In this document: one piece after another, positions 19,126 to 28,055 of the stretch
Numbering within the stretch: position 1 is the stretch's first letter
Layout of the letters: the number at the start of each line of letters is the position of its first letter
NCBI RefSeq assembly: GCF_017068395.1
Contig: NZ_CP070619.1
Span: 7,254,001-7,318,000, forward strand
Length of the DNA: 64,000 bases
Direction: 5' to 3'
Source of the DNA: Rhodococcus pseudokoreensis
GTDB lineage: Bacteria; Actinomycetota; Actinomycetes; Mycobacteriales; Mycobacteriaceae
The notes under the pieces: generated by a model
The model's input: only the letters and a program-made list of their open reading frames with translations
What the model was told of the DNA's origin: nothing
Databases searched by the model: none
Translations under genes and position numbers: made by a program

Positions 19126-20913
19126 ATGTCGGATTTCGATGTGGTCGTCAACGGTGGGCTGTGGTTCGACGGAACAGGATCCGCGCCGCTGCGCCGTAAT
19201 CTCGGCATCCGCGACGGCGTCGTGGTCCGGGCATCGACTCGTCCGCTGTCCATCGGACCGGACACCGAGGTCATTGACGCCGCAGGCAAGTGGGTGCTTC
19301 CCGGGTTCGTCGACGTGCACACCCACTACGACGCGGAAGTGCTCGTCAGCCCCGGACTGCCGGAGTCGGTACGACACGGCGTGACCACCGTCGTTCTCGG
19401 AAACTGCTCCCTCTCCACCGTGTATTCGACGCCGCGCGAGTGCGCCGACCTGTTCAGCAGGGTCGAGGCCGTGCCGCACGACTCCGTGCTCGGGATCCTG
19501 GAGGAGAACAAGATCTGGCAGAGCCCGGCGGAGTACGTCGAGGCGCTCGAGTCGTTGCCGCTCGGCCCCAACGTCGCCGGGTTCATCGGGCACTCCGACA
19601 TCCGCACCCACGTCCTCGGCCTCGGCCGGGGCACGGACAAGCGGATCGAGCCGACTGTTCGCGAACTCGAGAAGATGGGTGCGATGCTCACCGATGCCGT
19701 CGACGCCGGCTTCCTCGGACTCTCCTCGATGACGAACGCGCTCGACAAGATCGACGGCGACGAATACCGTTCCCGCTCACTGCCGTCCACGTACGCGCGG
19801 TGGAAGGAGTTCCGCTTCCTCAACCGCATTCTGCGCGAGCGCGGCAAGATCCTGCAGAGCGCGCCTACGATCAACCTGCACCCGAACATCGCCGGATTCT
19901 TCGCGGAGAGTTCGGGCTTCGGGCGGCGCAAGCCGCTCAAGACGTCGCTGCTGTCGGCCGCGGACTCGAAGGCGTATCCGCCGATCGTCTACTTCATGCT
20001 CGCCGCGGCGCCGCTGCTGAACCGCTTCGCCAAGACCGATTTCAAGTGGCAGCACCTGCCGGTGCCGTTCACCGTCTACGCGGACGGGATCGACCTTGTG
20101 GTGTTCGAGGAGTTCGGCGCCGGCGCGGCGGCGCTGCACCTCAAGGACCAGGTGGAGCGAAACGCCCTGCTGCAGGACGAGTCCTACCGGCGCCGGTTCC
20201 GTAAGGACTACGACAACAAGTTCAGCCCCCGCATCTGGCACCGCAACTTCTACGACGCGGAAATCGTCGGGTGCCCCGACGAGACGCTGATCGGCAAGAC
20301 GTTCGGCGCCGTGGGCGACCTCCGCGGTGTGCACCCGGTCGACGCGTACCTCGATCTCGTCGTGAAGTACGGCGCCGATCTGCGGTGGCGGACCACCATC
20401 GCCAACCATCGCCCCAAGTTCGCGAAGCGGCTCGCGGCCAGTTCCGGGGTGCAGATGGGATTCGGCGACGCCGGCGCCCACCTGCGCAACATGGCGTTCT
20501 ACAACTACCCGATCCGGTTGCTGAAGAAAGTCAAGGACGCGCAGTCCGACCGCAAGCCGTTCCTGACCGTCGAGAGGGCCGTTCACCGGCTGACGGGCGA
20601 GCTGGCCGACTGGTACGGCATCGACGCCGGCCACCTCCGCGAAGGTGACCGCGCCGATCTGGTCGTCGTCGACCCGGCGGGTCTCGACGCCACGGTGGAC
20701 GGCTTGTTCGAGGCCGAGGTCCCCGAATATGGCGGGTTGCGGCGGATGGTGAACCGCAGCGACGGCGCCGCGGTCGCGACGGTGATCGACGGCAGGCTCG
20801 TCTACCGCGACGGCGAATTCACCGGCGGATTCGGGGTGACCAGGACGGGACGCTTCCTCCGAGCCGGAGAGTCGGCCGCAGACCGCAGCGGGCGTGAGAC
20901 GATCGTCGGATGA
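19126..20913 (+). CDS. D-aminoacylase / N-acyl-D-amino-acid deacylase family amidohydrolase
   Basis: Metal-dependent amidohydrolase of 595 residues. It starts with DVVVNGGLWFDGTGS and has the metal motif GFVDVHTHYDAEVL. It also has a long insertion typical of the D-aminoacylase subgroup, a GDAGAHLRNM segment near residue 447 with the catalytic Asp, and a C-terminal HLREGDRADLVVVDP strand. The exact amide hydrolysed is not known. GAGGAG at 19113 precedes the ATG at 19126, which is why I prefer it to the GTG at 19111. It overlaps the alpha/beta hydrolase by four bases. Confidence 0.82.
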   Translation: MSDFDVVVNGGLWFDGTGSAPLRRNLGIRDGVVVRASTRPLSIGPDTEVIDAAGKWVLPGFVDVHTHYDAEVLVSPGLPESVRHGVTTVVLGNCSLSTVYSTPRECADLFSRVEAVPHDSVLGILEENKIWQSPAEYVEALESLPLGPNVAGFIGHSDIRTHVLGLGRGTDKRIEPTVRELEKMGAMLTDAVDAGFLGLSSMTNALDKIDGDEYRSRSLPSTYARWKEFRFLNRILRERGKILQSAPTINLHPNIAGFFAESSGFGRRKPLKTSLLSAADSKAYPPIVYFMLAAAPLLNRFAKTDFKWQHLPVPFTVYADGIDLVVFEEFGAGAAALHLKDQVERNALLQDESYRRRFRKDYDNKFSPRIWHRNFYDAEIVGCPDETLIGKTFGAVGDLRGVHPVDAYLDLVVKYGADLRWRTTIANHRPKFAKRLAASSGVQMGFGDAGAHLRNMAFYNYPIRLLKKVKDAQSDRKPFLTVERAVHRLTGELADWYGIDAGHLREGDRADLVVVDPAGLDATVDGLFEAEVPEYGGLRRMVNRSDGAAVATVIDGRLVYRDGEFTGGFGVTRTGRFLRAGESAADRSGRETIVG

Positions 20914-21758
20914 GTCGCACGGAGCGGATCGGCACGTTCACCCGCGACGGACTGGTGTTCGACGTCCGCGACGAGGGCCCGATCGACGGCACACCGGTGG
21001 TGCTCTTGCACGGGTTTCCGCAGGACTCGCGGTCGTGGGACGCGCTGGCGCCGTTGCTGCACCGGCGCGGTTTCCGCACCCTCGCCCCGGACCAGCGCGG
21101 CTATTCGCCCGGTGCCAGGCCTCGCGGCCGCCGGGCGTACCGCAGCACGGAACTGATCGCGGACGTCGTCGCGCTCATCGACCAGGCTGGCCTCGGCCCG
21201 GCGCACGTCGTCGGGCACGATTGGGGCGCGGCGGTGGCCTGGGGTGTCGCCGCCGAACGCCCGGACCGGGTCCGCACGCTCACGGCGCTGTCGGTGCCGC
21301 ACCCCGCGGCGTTCGTGCGGGCGATGCTCACCAGCCGTCAGATCCTGAAGTCCTGGTACATGTTCGCGTTCCAGTTTCCCTGGATCCCGGAGCGGGTGCT
21401 CACCCCGGACGGCTTCGGCTACCGGGCCCTGGTCGCCAGCGGCCAGTCGCCGGATCACGCGAAGCGCGACCTCGGGCCCATGCGCGACCGGACGCGGGCC
21501 CGGGGCGCCCTGAACTGGTATCGCGCGATGCCGTTCATCTCGCCCCGATCGGCCTCCCGGAAGGTCCGGGTGCCCACGCTCTTCGTCTGGAGCGACGGCG
21601 ACACCGCGATCGGCCCGGTCGGTCCGGGGTTGACCGCTCGATTCGTCGATGCCCCGTACACGTACGAAGTGCTCCGCGGCGTGAGCCACTGGATCCCGGA
21701 CGAGGCACCCGAACGCGTCGACGAATTACTCGGCAACCACGTGCTCGATCAGTCGTGA
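20910..21758 (+). CDS. Alpha/beta hydrolase (epoxide hydrolase-like)
   Basis: Hydrolase of 282 residues. HGFPQDSRSWDALAP gives the oxyanion HGxP motif. VVGHDWGAAVAWGVA has the Sm-x-nucleophile pattern with Asp as nucleophile, as in epoxide hydrolases and haloalkane dehalogenases; esterases have Ser here. A C-terminal GVSHWIPDE carries the catalytic His. ATGA coupling to the amidohydrolase suggests one pathway. Its last 33 bases overlap the convergent tetR gene. Confidence 0.82.
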   Translation: MSRTERIGTFTRDGLVFDVRDEGPIDGTPVVLLHGFPQDSRSWDALAPLLHRRGFRTLAPDQRGYSPGARPRGRRAYRSTELIADVVALIDQAGLGPAHVVGHDWGAAVAWGVAAERPDRVRTLTALSVPHPAAFVRAMLTSRQILKSWYMFAFQFPWIPERVLTPDGFGYRALVASGQSPDHAKRDLGPMRDRTRARGALNWYRAMPFISPRSASRKVRVPTLFVWSDGDTAIGPVGPGLTARFVDAPYTYEVLRGVSHWIPDEAPERVDELLGNHVLDQS

Positions 21759-22289
21759 CGCCGATCGATCCGTCCGCGCCGCGTCGCCGGTGACCAAGCG
21801 GTCGAGGAGGATTCCCCGTAGCCCGGACACCGCGACCGTCGCACTGTCGCGAGAATGGCGAGTGGAGATCCCGCATCGGACCATCGCGTCGGCGACGGCG
21901 TCGATCAGCGTGTGAATGGCCGAGGTGGCGAAATCAGCAAACGGGCCGCGCTGCACGCTCGCCACCCCCATCACCTGCAACAGGATCTTCGTGCTGACCG
22001 AGGACTCGCCTCGCGTGGTCGATGTCCACAGCTCCTCGAGGCCGGCACGCAGCCCGTCCCGGTCCGAGATTCCGGAGAACAGCGACGAGAAGCCGGGATG
22101 CTGCGTCGCCAGCGCCTGGACCAGCAGTTCCTCCTTGGTGCCGAAGTAGTAGATGAGCATGCGTGAACTCGTGCCCAGCTCCGCGGCGAGTGGCCGGAGC
22201 GACAGGTCCGCGAGTCCGTGTTCGGCGATGTAGCCGACGACGTCGGCGAGAAGCTGTGCGCGCTTGGCATGGTCGAGGGGGCGGGCCAT
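21726..22289 (-). CDS. TetR family transcriptional regulator
   Basis: Repressor of 187 residues with [23 protein letters not shown] then [22 protein letters not shown]. It faces away from the ketoacyl synthase at 22330, with only 40 bases between the two starts. That gap holds a clear inverted-repeat operator, and a second copy covers the synthase start. It therefore most likely represses both itself and the synthase. Its 3' end overlaps the convergent hydrolase gene by 33 bases. Confidence 0.9.
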   Translation of the reverse strand: MARPLDHAKRAQLLADVVGYIAEHGLADLSLRPLAAELGTSSRMLIYYFGTKEELLVQALATQHPGFSSLFSGISDRDGLRAGLEELWTSTTRGESSVSTKILLQVMGVASVQRGPFADFATSAIHTLIDAVADAMVRCGISTRHSRDSATVAVSGLRGILLDRLVTGDAARTDRSASRLIEHVVAE

Positions 22290-22297
22290 GCGTTTGA

Positions 22298-22315
22298 CTG
22301 TAACGGACGCTACAG
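22298..22315. promoter_or_regulatory. TetR operator candidate, copy 1
   Basis: CTGTAACGGACGCTACAG is an inverted repeat (CTGTA...TACAG with CG/CG inside) lying nine bases before the tetR start and 15 before the ketoacyl synthase start. A second copy follows 36 bases later (start to start). Confidence 0.7.
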
Positions 22316-22329
22316 GTATTCATGGAAAC

Positions 22330-23583
22330 ATGACTGTAACGATCGCTTCAGGAATTCGGAGCGCCGCACGTCCGGTGGTGGTCACGGCGTTCGCCGTCGC
22401 CACCTCGATAGCCGACGACATCGACGGCACCTGGGAGGGGCTGTTGCGCAACCGGACCGGCATCGGTGTGCTCGAGGCGTCGTTCGTCGACGAGTACGAC
22501 CTCCCCGTCCGGATCGGCGGAAAGCTCACGGCGCACCCGGCCGAGCACCTGACGCGGGTAGAGCAGCGCCGGCTGTCCTTCGTCGAGCAGAGCGCGCTGG
22601 TCCTCGGTCGGCGGGCCTGGGCGAACGCGGGCTCACCGTCGGTCGACGGCGAGCGGCTCGCCGTTGCGATCGGCACCGGACTCGGCGGCGGGGACGCACT
22701 CGTCGGGGCCGTCGACGCGATGCGCGCGAACGGGTACCGCAAGGTGTCGCCGATGTGCGTGCCCATGGTCATGCCGAACGGTCCCGCCGCCACCGTTGGT
22801 CTGGAGATCGGGGCGAGGGCGGGTGTGTTCGCGCCCGTGTCCGCGTGTTCGTCCGGTTCCGAGGCCATCGCGCACGCCTGGCGGCTGATCGCCACCGGCG
22901 AGGCCGACGTGGTGGTGGCCGGCGGGGTCGAGGGGCAGATCGATGCGGTGCCCATCGCGAGCTTCGCGATGATGCGTGCGATGAGTACCCGCAACGACGA
23001 GCCCGAGCGGGCGTCGCGGCCGTTCGACCGCGATCGGGACGGCTTCGTGTTCGGTGAGGCCGGCGCGGTGCTCGTGCTCGAATCCGAGGAGCACGCCCGG
23101 TGTCGCGGCGCGGACATCCACGGCAGAATCCTGGGCGCCGGAATCACCTCGGACGCTTACCATATCGTCGCCCCCGACCCGCAGGGCGCCGGAATTGCGC
23201 GCGCCATGCGGAAGGCGCTCGACACCGCCGGACTGAGCGGTGCGGACGTCGATCACGTCAACGCCCACGCCACCTCGACGTCCGTCGGCGACGCGTCCGA
23301 GGCCGCCGCGATCGCCGCCGTCGCCGGACAGGCGTCGGTATACGCCCCGAAATCGGCGCTCGGGCACTCCATCGGAGCGGTCGGGGCCCTCGAGGCGATC
23401 CTCACCGTCCTGACGGTGCGCGAACAGATCGTTCCACCGACCCTCAACCTCGACAACCAGGACCCCGCCGTCGACCTGGACGTCGTCGCCGGATCGCCGC
23501 GCCGTCAGCGCATCGACTACGCGCTGAGTAATTCGATCGGTTTCGGCGGGCACAACGTCGCGCTCGCCGTCGGGCGGTACTGA
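22330..23583 (+). CDS. Beta-ketoacyl-ACP synthase II-like (FabF family)
   Basis: Condensing enzyme of 417 residues. The active-site triad is seen: Cys173 in [10 protein letters not shown], His in [14 protein letters not shown], and His in [16 protein letters not shown]. The C-terminal [12 protein letters not shown] loop is typical of FabF. It catalyses decarboxylative Claisen condensation of malonyl-ACP with an acyl group. No acyl carrier protein, malonyl transferase or reductase lies beside it, so it is a stand-alone synthase under TetR control. The ATG at 22330 overlaps operator copy 2; upstream in-frame starts lie in the operator and tetR. Confidence 0.88.
   Translation: MTVTIASGIRSAARPVVVTAFAVATSIADDIDGTWEGLLRNRTGIGVLEASFVDEYDLPVRIGGKLTAHPAEHLTRVEQRRLSFVEQSALVLGRRAWANAGSPSVDGERLAVAIGTGLGGGDALVGAVDAMRANGYRKVSPMCVPMVMPNGPAATVGLEIGARAGVFAPVSACSSGSEAIAHAWRLIATGEADVVVAGGVEGQIDAVPIASFAMMRAMSTRNDEPERASRPFDRDRDGFVFGEAGAVLVLESEEHARCRGADIHGRILGAGITSDAYHIVAPDPQGAGIARAMRKALDTAGLSGADVDHVNAHATSTSVGDASEAAAIAAVAGQASVYAPKSALGHSIGAVGALEAILTVLTVREQIVPPTLNLDNQDPAVDLDVVAGSPRRQRIDYALSNSIGFGGHNVALAVGRY
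22334..22351. promoter_or_regulatory. TetR operator candidate, copy 2 (inside the synthase start)
   Basis: CTGTAACGATCGCTTCAG repeats copy 1 at most positions and spans codons 2-8 of the ketoacyl synthase. Both copies are preceded by TGA. A repressor bound here would block transcription at or just after initiation. Confidence 0.6.
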
Positions 23584-23589
23584 TCGGCT

Positions 23590-23606
23590 GTCCGCTGTCG
23601 GTGAAC
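23590..23606. promoter_or_regulatory. PopR/ClgR-type operator candidate before popR-like gene
   Basis: GTCCGCTGTCGGTGAAC has half-sites GTCCGC and GTGAAC separated by five bases. Each differs by one base from the ClgR-type pattern GTTCGC-N5-GCGAAC. It lies 42 bases upstream of the regulator, so autoregulation is likely. Consensus recalled, not searched. Confidence 0.5.
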
Positions 23607-23647
23607 GCCGCGGCGTCCGGGCGCGTCGTCTGGAAGACTCCGGAGGT

Positions 23648-23995
23648 ATGGAAGCTCAGCGCAGACTGACGCTGGTCACGGCCGCCCCCGAGCGTTCGCG
23701 GGAGGAGCCGCTGGTGCGCGAGCTCTACGGGCGGGTGCTCCGCGAGGCGCGCCGGGACCAGGACCGGAGTCTCGAGGACGTCGCCGCCGCCGTCGGGATG
23801 TCCAAGCAGTACCTCTCCGAGATCGAGCGCGGGAAGAAGGAGCCGTCCTCCGAAATGCTGCGTGCCGTATGCGGAGCCCTCGGTCTCCCGGTCGAGCACC
23901 TGCTGTTCCGGTCCGGGCGCCGGCTCGGCGCGGCGAACCGGAACTCGGCGACCGCGTTCCCGAACCGGCAGGTGCCCACTCTGCTCGCGGCCTAG
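23648..23995 (+). CDS. popR: PopR/ClgR-like XRE transcriptional regulator of clpP genes
   Basis: Small regulator of 115 residues with a Cro/XRE helix-turn-helix: RSLEDVAAAVGMSKQYLSEI then ERGKKEPSSEMLRAVCGAL. The segment YLSEIERGKKEPSSE is nearly identical in ClgR and PopR. The last residues are LLAA; in Streptomyces PopR and ClgR the two terminal alanines make the regulator a ClpP substrate. It converges on a clpP pair with a three-base gap. Related operators stand before both transcription units. PopR fits better than ClgR because this clpP pair is not next to tig/clpX. Confidence 0.75.
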   Translation: MEAQRRLTLVTAAPERSREEPLVRELYGRVLREARRDQDRSLEDVAAAVGMSKQYLSEIERGKKEPSSEMLRAVCGALGLPVEHLLFRSGRRLGAANRNSATAFPNRQVPTLLAA

Positions 23996-23998
23996 CCG

Positions 23999-24583
23999 TC
24001 ACTCCGCGACGAGTGTGTCGGCCAGCCCGTAGTCGATGGCGTCCTGAGCTGTGAAGATGCGGTCCCGGTCGGTGTCCCGGCGTAGGCGTTCGACGGTCTG
24101 CCCGGTGTGTTTACTCAGAATCGCCTCGGTCTGCGAACGGACCCGCATGATCTCCGCGGCCTGCAGCGCCAGGTCGGAGATCGTGCCGTTGCCCTGCGTG
24201 GACGGCTGGTGCAGCAGCACCCGGGAATGCGCCAGGACGTGCCGGTGTCCCTTGGTTCCCGCCGCCAGGAGCACTGCCGCGGCCGAGGCGGCCTGCCCCA
24301 TGCAGTAGGTGGCGATGGTCGGGCGCAGGAACTGCATCGTGTCGTAGATGGCGAGCATCGCGGTCGTGGAACCGCCGGGCGAATTGATGTACAGCCCGAT
24401 CTCCTGATCGGAACTGTCCGCCTGGAGGTGGAGCAGCTGTGCCATCACGACATTGGCGACGCCGTCGTCGATCTCCGTGCCCAGGAAGACGATCCGCTCG
24501 TTCAGCAGCCGGCTGAAGATGTCGAACGACCGCTCGCCTGCCGGGGTGCGTTCGATGACGTGGGGAATGGTGTATTGGGACAT
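23999..24583 (-). CDS. clpP: ClpP protease subunit (second gene of an accessory pair)
   Basis: Serine peptidase subunit of 194 residues forming the Clp proteolytic chamber. The catalytic triad appears as Ser100 in GQAASAAA, His125 in LLHQPS and Asp174 in [17 protein letters not shown] forms the substrate-strand loop. It follows its partner by four bases. Two unlike subunits from one operon usually form a mixed ClpP tetradecamer in actinobacteria. The pair lacks clpX or tig nearby, so it is probably the conditional clpP3P4-type set. Confidence 0.93.
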   Translation of the reverse strand: MSQYTIPHVIERTPAGERSFDIFSRLLNERIVFLGTEIDDGVANVVMAQLLHLQADSSDQEIGLYINSPGGSTTAMLAIYDTMQFLRPTIATYCMGQAASAAAVLLAAGTKGHRHVLAHSRVLLHQPSTQGNGTISDLALQAAEIMRVRSQTEAILSKHTGQTVERLRRDTDRDRIFTAQDAIDYGLADTLVAE

Positions 24584-24587
24584 GGCT

Positions 24588-25196
24588 TCACAATCCGATT
24601 CTCGGGGCGGTGGTGTGCGGGGCGATCTCCGCGAACGAGGACACGACGCGGTCGACGATCCCGTAGTCGCGGGCCTCGTCCGCGGTGAACCACCGATCCC
24701 GGTCGCTGTCCTCGGCGATCTGCTCGACCGGATGCCCCGTCTCCGCGGCGAGGATCTCCTGCGACTGTCGTTTCATCCGCTCGAGGCTCTCCGCCTGGAT
24801 GGCGATGTCGACGGCCGTGCCGCCGATGCCCGCCGAGGGCTGGTGCATCATGATGCGGCTGTGCGCCAGGCTGATCCGCTTGCCGTGGGTTCCCGAACAC
24901 AGCAGCACCTGCCCCATGCTGGCGGCGAAACCCATGGCCACGGTCACCACGTCGTTGGGGACGAGTTTCATCGTGTCGTAGATGGCCAGGCCTGCGAAGA
25001 CGGAACCACCCGGCGAATTGATGTAGAGCACGATGTCGCGTTTGGGATCGGCGGCCGCGAGCAGCACCAGTTCGGAGCAGGCCCGCTCGGCCATGGCGTC
25101 GTCCACCTCGCCGGTGAGGAGGATCGTGCGCTGGCGAAACAATCTGTCCGCCAACAGGTCGCGGTAGTTCAGGTCGGGTAGTGCGGCTGTGGTCAT
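24588..25196 (-). CDS. clpP: ClpP protease subunit (first gene of an accessory pair)
   Basis: Subunit of 202 residues with Ser93 in GFAASMGQ, His118 in MMHQPS and Asp167 in DRDRWF. It also has [19 protein letters not shown]. It differs clearly from its partner, as in heteromeric ClpP1P2 or ClpP3P4 pairs. The ATG at 25196 starts MTTAALPDL; an upstream ATG at 25235 would add an Arg-rich leader without family resemblance. A palindrome 41 bases upstream is a good PopR box. Confidence 0.93.
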   Translation of the reverse strand: MTTAALPDLNYRDLLADRLFRQRTILLTGEVDDAMAERACSELVLLAAADPKRDIVLYINSPGGSVFAGLAIYDTMKLVPNDVVTVAMGFAASMGQVLLCSGTHGKRISLAHSRIMMHQPSAGIGGTAVDIAIQAESLERMKRQSQEILAAETGHPVEQIAEDSDRDRWFTADEARDYGIVDRVVSSFAEIAPHTTAPRIGL

Positions 25197-25237
25197 GTCT
25201 TCATTACTACCGCCGCGCCGGCGCCGGACCGGCAATT

Positions 25238-25254
25238 GTCTGCTGTGGGCAGAC
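25238..25254. promoter_or_regulatory. PopR box candidate upstream of the clpP pair
   Basis: GTCTGCTGTGGGCAGAC is a perfect 6-5-6 inverted repeat. Its core TCTGCT-GTG-GGCAGA differs by one base from the PopR operator TCTGCC-N3-GGCAGA that I recall for Streptomyces clpP3. It lies 41 bases before the first clpP start. Confidence 0.7.
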
Positions 25255-25404
25255 GACGGTGCACAGGGTGTTCGTGAATCGAGGTGACCGTGAGGAGTCG
25301 GGCAGATGAACGACCCACCACGTGCGGGTGAACTGTAAGAACAGACCGCTCGGACAGTGGAATCGGAGTCGCTTGTAGGCGAAGTCGCTGGTTAGGGTTC
25401 CCTC

Positions 25405-26091
25405 ATGCACGTTCTGTTCGTCTGTAGCGGGAACGTCTGCCGCTCGCCGATCGCAGAGCGGCTGACACACGCGTACGCACTGGCCCGCGATCTGCCGCAC
25501 CTGACCGCGGAGAGCGCCGGCGTCCGCGCCCTCGTGGGCTTTCCGATCGAACCCGTCGCCGCCCGCGTCGTCGAGGGCCTCGGCGCCAGCGCCGACGGCT
25601 TCCGGGCGCGCCGCCTGCGGCCCGAGATGATCAAACGCGCCGACCTCGTCCTCGCGATGACCGAGCAGATCCGGGACCGCTCGATGGAACTGCTCCTCGG
25701 GACGAGCCACTGCACGTTCACCCTGCGGGAAGCACGCAGGATCGCCGCCGCAACCGGGGCCCGCACCGTCGCCGAACTCGCCGTCGCCCGCCGCGATTAC
25801 GGGACGGTCGACGAGCCGAACATCAGCGACCCGGTGGGCCTGGCAGAGTCGGCATTCACCGAGGTGGGCGACCGGATCGCCGCCGAATTGATACCGCTGC
25901 TCGACGCCCTCGACCTCGACAGCGGCACGACGTGGTCGCCGGATCCCGAACCGGAACCCGAATCGGATCCCCGACCCGAGCCCGAATACGAACCGCCGCC
26001 GCCCCCGGTCGTCCACCTGCCGCTGTCGCCCAGGCCGCTGATCGCGGCGCGGGCGGCGTCGTCGATCCTCGACTATCCGGTCAGCTGGTAA
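25405..26091 (+). CDS. Low-molecular-weight protein tyrosine phosphatase with acidic Pro-rich tail
   Basis: Cytosolic phosphatase of 228 residues. The P-loop is at the very N-terminus: C7-S-G-N-V-C-R13 (CSGNVCRS). The general-acid aspartate lies in DEPNISDPVG. The catalytic domain ends near residue 170, so the protein is about 60 residues longer than usual. The extension is rich in Pro/Glu/Asp (PEPEPESDP, EPPPPP) and looks disordered. Bacterial homologues often act on tyrosine kinases of capsule or exopolysaccharide systems. Its 3' end overlaps the convergent sulfotransferase by 11 bases. Confidence 0.88.
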   Translation: MHVLFVCSGNVCRSPIAERLTHAYALARDLPHLTAESAGVRALVGFPIEPVAARVVEGLGASADGFRARRLRPEMIKRADLVLAMTEQIRDRSMELLLGTSHCTFTLREARRIAAATGARTVAELAVARRDYGTVDEPNISDPVGLAESAFTEVGDRIAAELIPLLDALDLDSGTTWSPDPEPEPESDPRPEPEYEPPPPPVVHLPLSPRPLIAARAASSILDYPVSW

Positions 26092-27238
26092 CGCTGAACT
26101 GGTAATTGGCGAATCGCTCGTCCACCTGCTCGGCCGTCAGCCCGAACTCCTCGAGCGTGTACTTGTGCGAGGGGCGGCGGTCGCCGCTGCGGCTCTCGGC
26201 GTGCATCGCCTCCATCGCCGCCCGGGCGGGGCCGTTCAGGTCGAGCCCGAAGTGCGTGTAGACCCCGTCGACGGTGCCGAGCGGATCGGCCACGAAATCC
26301 CGGTAGTCGACGTCGATGAACTGGGCGGGGTCGTGCCGCGCGCGGGCTGCGGTGAACTGTTCGAGTCCCCGGGCCCACAGCTCGAGTTGGCTCTCCCCGA
26401 TGACGCTGCCCCGGAACTTCTCGGACCACCCGTCCGTCGCCTGTTCCGCCAGGCTGCACACCGACGGGACGATCGTGCGTGGCGGCCGGTGGGTCTGGAC
26501 GATCAGCGCGTCCGGGTAGACCGCGAGCAGTTCGTCGAGCGCGAACAGGTGGCTGGGGTTCTTGAGCACCCAGCGGCGATCCCGGTCGGGAAGCCCGATC
26601 AGCTGCAGGTTCTTCTTGTGCCGCTGATACGCGTTCGTCCAGTCCTGGCCCTCGAGCCAGCGGGAGTACGTCGGCAGAGACGCCAGGCACTCGTAGGAGA
26701 TCGACTTGAACGTCTGCCGCAGCAGTTGCCAGCACTCCTCGACCTCGCTCGCGGACATGTAGTGCACGCCCATGAATTCGGGGCGTTCGATGTGGTGGCG
26801 GCTGAAGCCCTCCTCGATCTTCTGGAACACCGGATTCGATTCCCAGGTCTCGCGCGGCGGCCGGGGTTGCGGCATCTCGGTCAGCCACATCTCCAGGCCC
26901 TGATGCGACGGGTCCGCGGTGAGCAGCCGGTGCAGCGCGGTCGTCCCCGTGCGGGGAAGACCGGTCACGAAGATGGGCCGCTCGATCCGCACGTCCGCGT
27001 GCTCGGGGTTCTGTTTCCACGCCGCCTCGCTCAGCAGCCGGGCCACCAGGGCGCCGCGGAGGAACACCCGGGACACCTTGCTGCCGAGCGGTGTCAGCTG
27101 CTCGTCGGTGTGATACGAATCCAGCAGGACGCCGAGGGCTTCGGTGTAGTCGTCGACGCCGAAGTCGGTGAGACCGGTCAGCCGGGTGGCCGAGGCGTGC
27201 AGGTCCTCGACGGTGCCGACCGTGGTGCGCTCGCTCAT
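26081..27238 (-). CDS. PAPS-dependent sulfotransferase family protein
   Basis: Sulfotransferase of 385 residues (Sulfotransfer_3 type). The 5'-phosphosulfate loop is IFVTGLPRTGTTALHRLL near residues 69-86. The 3'-phosphate region is VQTHRPPRTIVPSVCSLAEQ. It transfers sulfate from PAPS to an alcohol or amine acceptor. It is the last gene of a three-gene minus-strand unit, and the opposite arm encodes PAPS synthesis and PAP removal. That context strongly supports real sulfation of a small molecule. The acceptor is unknown. Confidence 0.88.
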   Translation of the reverse strand: MSERTTVGTVEDLHASATRLTGLTDFGVDDYTEALGVLLDSYHTDEQLTPLGSKVSRVFLRGALVARLLSEAAWKQNPEHADVRIERPIFVTGLPRTGTTALHRLLTADPSHQGLEMWLTEMPQPRPPRETWESNPVFQKIEEGFSRHHIERPEFMGVHYMSASEVEECWQLLRQTFKSISYECLASLPTYSRWLEGQDWTNAYQRHKKNLQLIGLPDRDRRWVLKNPSHLFALDELLAVYPDALIVQTHRPPRTIVPSVCSLAEQATDGWSEKFRGSVIGESQLELWARGLEQFTAARARHDPAQFIDVDYRDFVADPLGTVDGVYTHFGLDLNGPARAAMEAMHAESRSGDRRPSHKYTLEEFGLTAEQVDERFANYQFSVTS

Positions 27239-27257
27239 GATGCTCCGGTTCTGTTCG

Positions 27258-28055
27258 CTAGTGGTGGAATTCGCCGCAATTGACGTCGAGGCACTGCCCG
27301 GTCACGGCGCTCGCCAACGGGGAGGCCAGGAAGATTACGGCGTCGGCGACTTCGTCGGTCGTGGGGAGCCGCTTCAGATCGGTGTTCGCGGCGGTGTGCT
27401 CGTAGATCTGCTCGACGGTGGTCCCGTACTTCTCGGCCTGGTGCGTGAAATACTGTTTCAACGTGTCTCCCCAGATATAGCCGGGCGCAACGGAATTGAC
27501 GCGGATACCCTGCGGTCCCAGTTCCGTGGCGAGCGACTGCGACGTCGCGAGCAGGGCGGATTTGGCCATCTTGTAGCTGCCGTACCGTTCCTGGGAGTGC
27601 CGCAGCACCATCGAATTGATGTTCACCACCGCGCCGTTCGCCTCGGCGAGTGCCGGAGTGAACAGCTGGGTCAGCCGCAACGCCCCGAGCACGGTCAGCT
27701 CGAAACTGCTGCGGATGTGGTCGAACTCGGTGCGGGCCAGCGGTTTCATCGACGGAACCGAGAACGCGTTGTTGATCAGCACGTCGACCTTGCCGTACGC
27801 GTCGACGGCCGCGGACACCAGGTTCTCGGCCGAGGCCTGGTCGGTGATGTCGGTCGGGACGGTCACCGCGCGCCGGCCGACCGCGACGATCTCCTTGGCG
27901 ACTTCGTCGAGGCGCGACGCGGTCCGGGCGGCCAGCACCACGTCGGCGCCGGCGGTTGCGCAGCGGACGGCGAGGGTGCGGCCCAGGGCCGGTCCGACGC
28001 CGGAGATGACGACGACCTTGTCCTGCAAGAGTTGCGGAGTGGTCATGGCGGTCAT
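27258..28055 (-). CDS. SDR family oxidoreductase
   Basis: Classical short-chain dehydrogenase of 265 residues. The cofactor loop is VVVISGVGPALGRTLA, a variant of TGxxxGxG. VLINNAFSVPSM is an NNAG variant, and INSM plus YGSYKMAKSA hold the Ser-Tyr-Lys site. The ATG at 28055 overlaps the upstream stop as ATGA; a second ATG at 28046 is possible. It sits between the sulfotransferase and the unknown 388-residue protein, so it probably makes or removes the hydroxyl that is sulfated (inference). Confidence 0.85.
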   Translation of the reverse strand: MTAMTTPQLLQDKVVVISGVGPALGRTLAVRCATAGADVVLAARTASRLDEVAKEIVAVGRRAVTVPTDITDQASAENLVSAAVDAYGKVDVLINNAFSVPSMKPLARTEFDHIRSSFELTVLGALRLTQLFTPALAEANGAVVNINSMVLRHSQERYGSYKMAKSALLATSQSLATELGPQGIRVNSVAPGYIWGDTLKQYFTHQAEKYGTTVEQIYEHTAANTDLKRLPTTDEVADAVIFLASPLASAVTGQCLDVNCGEFHH

